From assembly GCA_016191205.1 (NCBI GenBank), contig JACPPB010000007.1, positions 30,287-94,286 on the forward strand: a stretch of DNA of 64,000 bases, written 5' to 3'. The position numbers were made by a program, and so were the translations under genes. Positions 59,827-64,000 of the stretch are shown piece by piece. Under the pieces are notes generated by a model. That model was not told where the DNA came from, searched no databases, and saw only the letters and a program-made list of their open reading frames with translations. Position 1 is the first letter of the stretch. Every line of letters starts with the position of its first letter. This stretch comes from Gammaproteobacteria bacterium. GTDB lineage: Bacteria > Pseudomonadota > Gammaproteobacteria > Pseudomonadales > Porticoccaceae.

Positions 59827-62067
59827 TCAGCTGCCGCAGACGCTCTCTTTCTGCACCAGCACCTTGGCCTGCCCGGCATTCAACAAATGGCGGTAGGTGG
59901 CCAGTTTGTTCACGAGCGGGCAGAGGTCCGTGTCCGCCGCGCTCAACGCCAGACGATGCAGCATGGCATCCCGCCAGCGCGGCGAGCCCGCCGGCGTTGC
60001 TGCCGTGATCCTGGCCCAGGCCCGATCGGCCTCGACGGCGCGGTTGCTGCGTTCGGCGATCTCGGCATAAGTCTGCCAGCCGTCGCCCGAATCCGGAAAC
60101 TCCTGCGTCATGGCGCGCGCCAACTCAAAACCCTCGTCCAGACGCCCGAGTGCTGTCAATGCGCGAATCCGCAGCAGGCTCACCTGACGCTGATCCTGGC
60201 CCTGCCCGGCGAGCGCCGGATAAAAATGCTCGGCCAATCCGGCCACCAGCGCGAAGTTCTTGCCGCGTTCAAGCTCCAGCAGAAACTGATAAAACTGTCG
60301 TTCGCCTTCCGTATCGTCGCCCCGCGCCGCCAGCGCATCCGCCATCCCCTGCAAACCGGCGCGGTCATCGGTGGCGGCGAGGGCCCGCAATTTCGACCAC
60401 AGCAGCACGGGGCGCGCCCGGGTATCGTTGGTGGCCTCGGCCAACAGCGCATCCAGCTCCGCCAGCACCTTGGGCAGGTCCCGACCCAGAACAGTTCGCA
60501 TCTGCAGCGACAGGGCGCGGAACCAGGGTTCGCGGCGCTGCTTCCCCGGCAGATCATCCAGTGCCTTGAGAATCTCTTTCGCTACGGTTTCTTCCTGCAC
60601 GATATCACCGCGCGCCGCAGCCCGGTTGAAGAGACTGATGCCCCGATGCAGCTCGGTCAGCGCAATATCGCCTCGCAGCTCCGGATCGGTTCCGGCCGCG
60701 CGCAGATGCCGGGCGGCCACCTCGGGATCCTTGCTCAGCCGGGCCAACCCCAAATGCGCGGTAGCCGCATCGGCATCCCGAGGCGCGGTCGCGACAAAAG
60801 TGTTGGCCACCTGTTCGAGATGTTCGCGGTTGGCTTCAGTGGGATGCTGGGCATACACGGCTTCGGCGACCGACCAGCTCAGTTTGGGCAGCGCGGCCGC
60901 AACGCTGGGATGCAGGTGCGGCTGACGTTTGAGAAGCTCGATTTCGGCGCTGGCTTCGCGTGGCAAATCGGTACTGACCAGCGCGACGATGTAGTGATAG
61001 TGGAACGGGGTTACGTCGATGGGCAATTGCTCGCCCCCCTGCTCGCGAAACTGCCGATATTTGATCACCGTGGTCTTGTACTGCTGATAGGCGTAGGCGA
61101 ACTCGGCATCGATCAGGCGCGACAGCACACCCAGATCCTCGCCCACGATTTCGTCGCGATACGACAGAATCCGCCCCAGCAGCGCGTCGGTCAAAAAGCC
61201 ATCCGCGATCAGTTTTCGGAGCCGCTGGCCGGCCGCCATGGCGCCGATGTGTTCACGGCGGCGGCGCTCCAGCAGCGCAAACGCCTCCTCCGCCGTCACT
61301 GCCGCCTGCGTCGGACTCAGGGGTTCGCGGGACACGGCCGTCAATTCGCGAATTTCGCCACGGCGCACGGCGAGCAGGGTAAGTTCAGCTTCGGCGAGCT
61401 TGCGCACCGGGTTTTCGGGGCGGTCCGCAAGGGCTTCCACCAGGCGCCGAAAGCGCTGCTCGGCGCCAGCGAGATCGCCGCGCGCCTGGGCGATGTAACC
61501 CAGACCGAGCCAGCTGCCCTGCACGATGCCGGGATAGAGGATGCGCACCGACGCGGCCTTGAAACCGGTTTCGGCGCGATTGAGCCATTTGACCCGCTCC
61601 CGGTCATCCGGTCTGGCTTCGGCCAGACCGAGCATGGCCCAGGCGCGCCAATAGCCAAACGCGGACTGGGCGTGGTTGATGTCGTACCAGATGTCGGAGC
61701 GGTAAAGGCCCTCGAGCGCGGCTTCATTCTCGCCGGTAGCGCTTTCCAGCGCGCGCACCTTGCCGCGACAGCGGTCCTGAAGCAGTTCCGCGGTTGCGAT
61801 CAGGTGCTCGAATATCCTGGCATCGACACCTAGCTCCCGGGCGCGGGACACCAATTTGCCCAGCACCTCCGAGGCACTGAAATAGTCCGCAGGTGCCAAA
61901 GCTTCCGGCGCCTGGTCGAGCGCCTCGCGCAATGCCCCTTCGAGCACGGTGATCCGCCCGCCATCCGCCGCATCCACTGCGGCGTGCTCCAGTCCGGCCA
62001 GATCAGCGGCGACGGCGGAGGCCCAGACACAGCAGGCCAGGACGGTGCCGGCGATCACGCGCATCAC
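59827..62067 (-). CDS. Large secreted helical-repeat (TPR-like) protein
   Basis: 746 residues. The start is GTG 62067, overlapping the vWA stop (GTGA), or the adjacent ATG 62064. A signal peptide (ends ASAVAA) is followed by nearly continuous alpha-helical repeats with TPR spacing (GSWLGLGYIAQARGDLAGAEQRFRRLVEA, ATAHLGLARLSKDPEVAARHLRAAG). No catalytic motif is seen. The C-terminus has two Cys residues in the last 32. Overlap with the vWA gene points to a shared complex in the periplasm. I do not recognise the family. Confidence 0.7.
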   Translation of the reverse strand: MMRVIAGTVLACCVWASAVAADLAGLEHAAVDAADGGRITVLEGALREALDQAPEALAPADYFSASEVLGKLVSRARELGVDARIFEHLIATAELLQDRCRGKVRALESATGENEAALEGLYRSDIWYDINHAQSAFGYWRAWAMLGLAEARPDDRERVKWLNRAETGFKAASVRILYPGIVQGSWLGLGYIAQARGDLAGAEQRFRRLVEALADRPENPVRKLAEAELTLLAVRRGEIRELTAVSREPLSPTQAAVTAEEAFALLERRRREHIGAMAAGQRLRKLIADGFLTDALLGRILSYRDEIVGEDLGVLSRLIDAEFAYAYQQYKTTVIKYRQFREQGGEQLPIDVTPFHYHYIVALVSTDLPREASAEIELLKRQPHLHPSVAAALPKLSWSVAEAVYAQHPTEANREHLEQVANTFVATAPRDADAATAHLGLARLSKDPEVAARHLRAAGTDPELRGDIALTELHRGISLFNRAAARGDIVQEETVAKEILKALDDLPGKQRREPWFRALSLQMRTVLGRDLPKVLAELDALLAEATNDTRARPVLLWSKLRALAATDDRAGLQGMADALAARGDDTEGERQFYQFLLELERGKNFALVAGLAEHFYPALAGQGQDQRQVSLLRIRALTALGRLDEGFELARAMTQEFPDSGDGWQTYAEIAERSNRAVEADRAWARITAATPAGSPRWRDAMLHRLALSAADTDLCPLVNKLATYRHLLNAGQAKVLVQKESVCGS

Positions 62068-63164
62068 TGAACGAAACCCTCCAGCAACAATCCCGCTTCG
62101 GAGGCAAAGCGCCCACCCAGAATCAGCGACATCAGTTGCTTGGTGATCCGCACATCGCCCGCCATGGTGGTGGCGATGCCGCCTCCCGCCTCGGCGAGCT
62201 GCTGAAAGTCGTACAGGGGTTTGTTGCGGAACAGGTTGTGATCCACAGGCCGGCCCACCACCGCCTCGATCAGCGCCGGATTGGCGTCGTGACTCACGTC
62301 CAGCGCCGACAACTGGCCACCGTCGGTGGCGAACTGCCGGGCCAGCGCCAGCGCGTGGCGCAAATCTCCCTCATGGGGAGGCGCGTCGCCGATCAGAATG
62401 ATTACTTTGCGCGCGCCCAGGCGCCAACCTGCCTTGGTGACGCCGACTTCGAGGCCCGCTGCCACGGCTTCCGGAAAGTCGCCACCCCCCTCGGCCGTCA
62501 GTGAACCCAGAAAACCCGTCAACTTGTTCAGGCTGAACGTCAGGGTCTGCATGCGGGTGACATAGCCCGGCGAATCGTAGTCGCGATACGCCACGACACC
62601 AAATCGCGATACCGGCACCAGGAGCCGGACCGCATCCACGATATCGATCATGTGCGCGCGCGCTTCGTTGAGCACCCAGTCCATGGATCCGGTGGTGTCC
62701 ACCACAAACACGACATCCAGCCCGGTTTCCCGCAAGCCCTGCACATAGGCGGCGAATCCCTGTGTGGAGTTGCTCAAACCGTTGCCTACCCCGGTTCCGA
62801 AGCCAGCGGCACCTCGGCCCGCCGTGACCACCATATCGGTGAGCAGAGGCAGGGAAGACCCTCGACTTGCGCCTCCCGCCGCCGCTTTCATGGCGAGATC
62901 GACATCCGGCGGGGGCGGTGTGACGGCGGCGGTTGGAACCAGGACTTCCGGCGGTTCAAATTCGATCTGGTCTTCAAACACCAGCTCTTTCGGCGGCGGT
63001 TCACTCACCAACTGGACATCCACCACATGCTCAGGCACAGGCGGCGCCAACACCACGGCATCCGTTTCCCGAGAGGCGCGCCAGGACAGCCAGATATGGA
63101 GCAGCAGAGACAGCAACAGAAGCGCCAACCACAGCGAAAAGGATCGATACCACTGCAATTGCAT
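62064..63164 (-). CDS. Membrane-anchored von Willebrand factor A domain protein
   Basis: 366 residues. One transmembrane helix (about 12-27), then a Pro/Val/Glu-rich stretch (about 40-90) like a TonB-type linker, and a vWA domain with the MIDAS motif DTTGSM (156-161), followed by VVAYRDYDSPGYVTR and VIILIGDAPPHEGD. This vWA variant binds a metal and a protein ligand. Overlap with the repeat-protein gene suggests a two-protein unit. No ExbB/ExbD genes are seen inside the window. Confidence 0.82.
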   Translation of the reverse strand: MQLQWYRSFSLWLALLLLSLLLHIWLSWRASRETDAVVLAPPVPEHVVDVQLVSEPPPKELVFEDQIEFEPPEVLVPTAAVTPPPPDVDLAMKAAAGGASRGSSLPLLTDMVVTAGRGAAGFGTGVGNGLSNSTQGFAAYVQGLRETGLDVVFVVDTTGSMDWVLNEARAHMIDIVDAVRLLVPVSRFGVVAYRDYDSPGYVTRMQTLTFSLNKLTGFLGSLTAEGGGDFPEAVAAGLEVGVTKAGWRLGARKVIILIGDAPPHEGDLRHALALARQFATDGGQLSALDVSHDANPALIEAVVGRPVDHNLFRNKPLYDFQQLAEAGGGIATTMAGDVRITKQLMSLILGGRFASEAGLLLEGFVQ

Positions 63165-63346
63165 AGCGCGTGCATCCTGTTCGCGGCAATTTCACCGCAC
63201 CGTTGACTTGGGGATACGATCGGTGCGGCATCCCGCGCTTCGCGCATCGACGAACGCTGCTGTAGGCGCCATCAATCAGCGCGAGAGGTCCGGGCCGTCC
63301 GCTCGACATCATAATACTGGCGCAGGCGCGGCTTTGAAGGTGGTAC

Positions 63347-63376
63347 AAAAAAAACCGGCGCCCAAGGCGCCGGTTT
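63347..63376 (-). terminator. Rho-independent terminator of the DUF1302 gene
   Basis: Minus strand: AACCGGCGCC-TTG-GGCGCCGGTT stem (8-10 bp perfect) followed by a run of T (63354-63347). It lies about 20 bp after the DUF1302 stop and separates that gene from the vWA gene. Confidence 0.9.
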
Positions 63377-63396
63377 CGTAGCGCTCGCTGCGTCGA

Positions 63397-64000
63397 TCAG
63401 AACTGGTAGCCGACGCGCACTCCCACTTCGTCGGTCCATTCCAGCGGAGCAAAAACACTTTCGGTGTTCTTGGCGTAAATCCAGGTGGCGTAGCCCTCGA
63501 CGGTCCAGGGGCCACTCGGCTTGTAACGAATCCCGGGCTGTATCAGATAACCGCCAAAGACGTCATAGAGCACCGCAAAATCATACCGCCATTTCAGGCT
63601 CGGGGTCGGCTGCTGGAACGCAAAAGAAAAACCGTCCCAACCATGACCGCCCCAACCGGTGGCTTTCCCGTGGCCCGCCTTGTCTACCCTGCCACCAAAG
63701 CCGCCACTCAGCGGACGCCCGACGAAGTCGCTCTCGGTCTTGTGCATCCATTGCAACGAGAAGAATGTGGCCGGGTAGTTTTGCGAGAAGCGGTGGTATT
63801 TCTCGAACGCCAGCGCCGTGATCCACTCGTTTCCCGACAAAGGATCGCGGGCCACATTGTTGGTCCATTTGCGATCCGGCGTGTAGGTTGCTTCGAACCG
63901 CATCACCAACTGGTCCAGCAGGGTATCCGGTTCGGAGTAGAAGATGTAGTTGCCGCCAGCCCCGAACACATTCTCCGCCGGGTAGCTGGAAATAATGTCC
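63397..64000 (-). CDS. DUF1302-type outer-membrane protein, C-terminal part (partial)
   Basis: Open to the right edge; about 200 C-terminal residues are seen. Alternating strand pattern, YPAENVFGAGGNYIFYSEPDT, and the terminal aromatic residue in GVRVGYQF indicate an outer-membrane beta-barrel. The sequence resembles DUF1302, which usually pairs with DUF1329. Its own terminator follows. Family assignment is from pattern and context only. Confidence 0.65.
   Translation of the reverse strand, partial: DIISSYPAENVFGAGGNYIFYSEPDTLLDQLVMRFEATYTPDRKWTNNVARDPLSGNEWITALAFEKYHRFSQNYPATFFSLQWMHKTESDFVGRPLSGGFGGRVDKAGHGKATGWGGHGWDGFSFAFQQPTPSLKWRYDFAVLYDVFGGYLIQPGIRYKPSGPWTVEGYATWIYAKNTESVFAPLEWTDEVGVRVGYQF

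Noticed and set aside
59713..61833. Plus-strand open frame of over 700 codons opposite the repeat protein
   Set aside because: Codon and residue composition fit an antisense shadow; the minus-strand protein has a signal peptide, helical repeats and a start overlapping the preceding gene.

Overview
The window is GC-rich DNA from a proteobacterial chromosome, almost certainly a gammaproteobacterium outside the Enterobacterales. The main reason is gene order. The block hisC-hisD-hisG-murA-ibaG // kdsD-kdsC-lptC-lptA-lptB-rpoN-hpf-rapZ-ptsO, with algW at one end and mgtE-darP at the other, resembles the Pseudomonas-type layout. AceK, HemJ, an alternative-metal HemB, short-form HisG and an Lpp/OprI-type lipoprotein fit the same picture. 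I cannot assign a genus. I saw no tRNA, rRNA or CRISPR array.

Positions 1 to about 3,244 are the end of an integrating conjugative element (ICE): the C-terminus of a MOBH/TraI_2 relaxase, a small XRE regulator, a LysR-like effector domain without a DNA-binding domain, and a P4-type tyrosine integrase. The element ends inside the first codons of trpG. The host sequence after trpE reads GTG ATC CTG ATG ATC GAT AAC TAC GAT, the normal TrpG N-terminus, then switches to element DNA and stops after 25 codons. trpE (with rpe upstream) is thus separated from the rest of trpG.

From 4,970 to about 35,500 lie mostly housekeeping genes: rpe, a hydrolase / FAD-oxidase / FAH trio, gcvT-gcvH, ettA, a LemA-family gene, an L,D-transpeptidase next to an Lpp-like lipoprotein, a SPOR lipoprotein, amtB behind a sigma-54 promoter, a cobalamin-riboswitch operon (btuB plus a DUF6580 membrane protein), radA, a pair encoding a triple-DnaT-domain protein and a lambda-P-like helicase-loader relative just ahead of aceK, argC, and a haem cluster (hemJ, hemL, nudix, hemB) with rsmC.

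From 35,500 to 58,400 come cell-envelope and core genes: mrcB with a TPR lipoprotein, adenosine kinase, zapE, zapG, a single-chain ATP sulfurylase (sat) with a two-hairpin leader, algW, then the his/mur/lpt/rpoN/PTS-Ntr block. Genes expected in that block are missing: mlaFEDCB between ibaG and kdsD, and ptsN between hpf and rapZ.

The right end (58,378-64,000, minus strand) is a less familiar envelope cluster: a DUF1302-type outer-membrane protein (partial), a membrane-anchored von Willebrand A protein, a large secreted helical-repeat protein and a DUF1329 protein.

The most interesting items are the ICE insertion in the start of trpG, the DnaT3/lambda-P-like gene pair, the vWA / repeat-protein / DUF1329 cluster, and several regulatory structures: the amtB sigma-54 region, the sat leader hairpins and long stem-loops between convergent genes.
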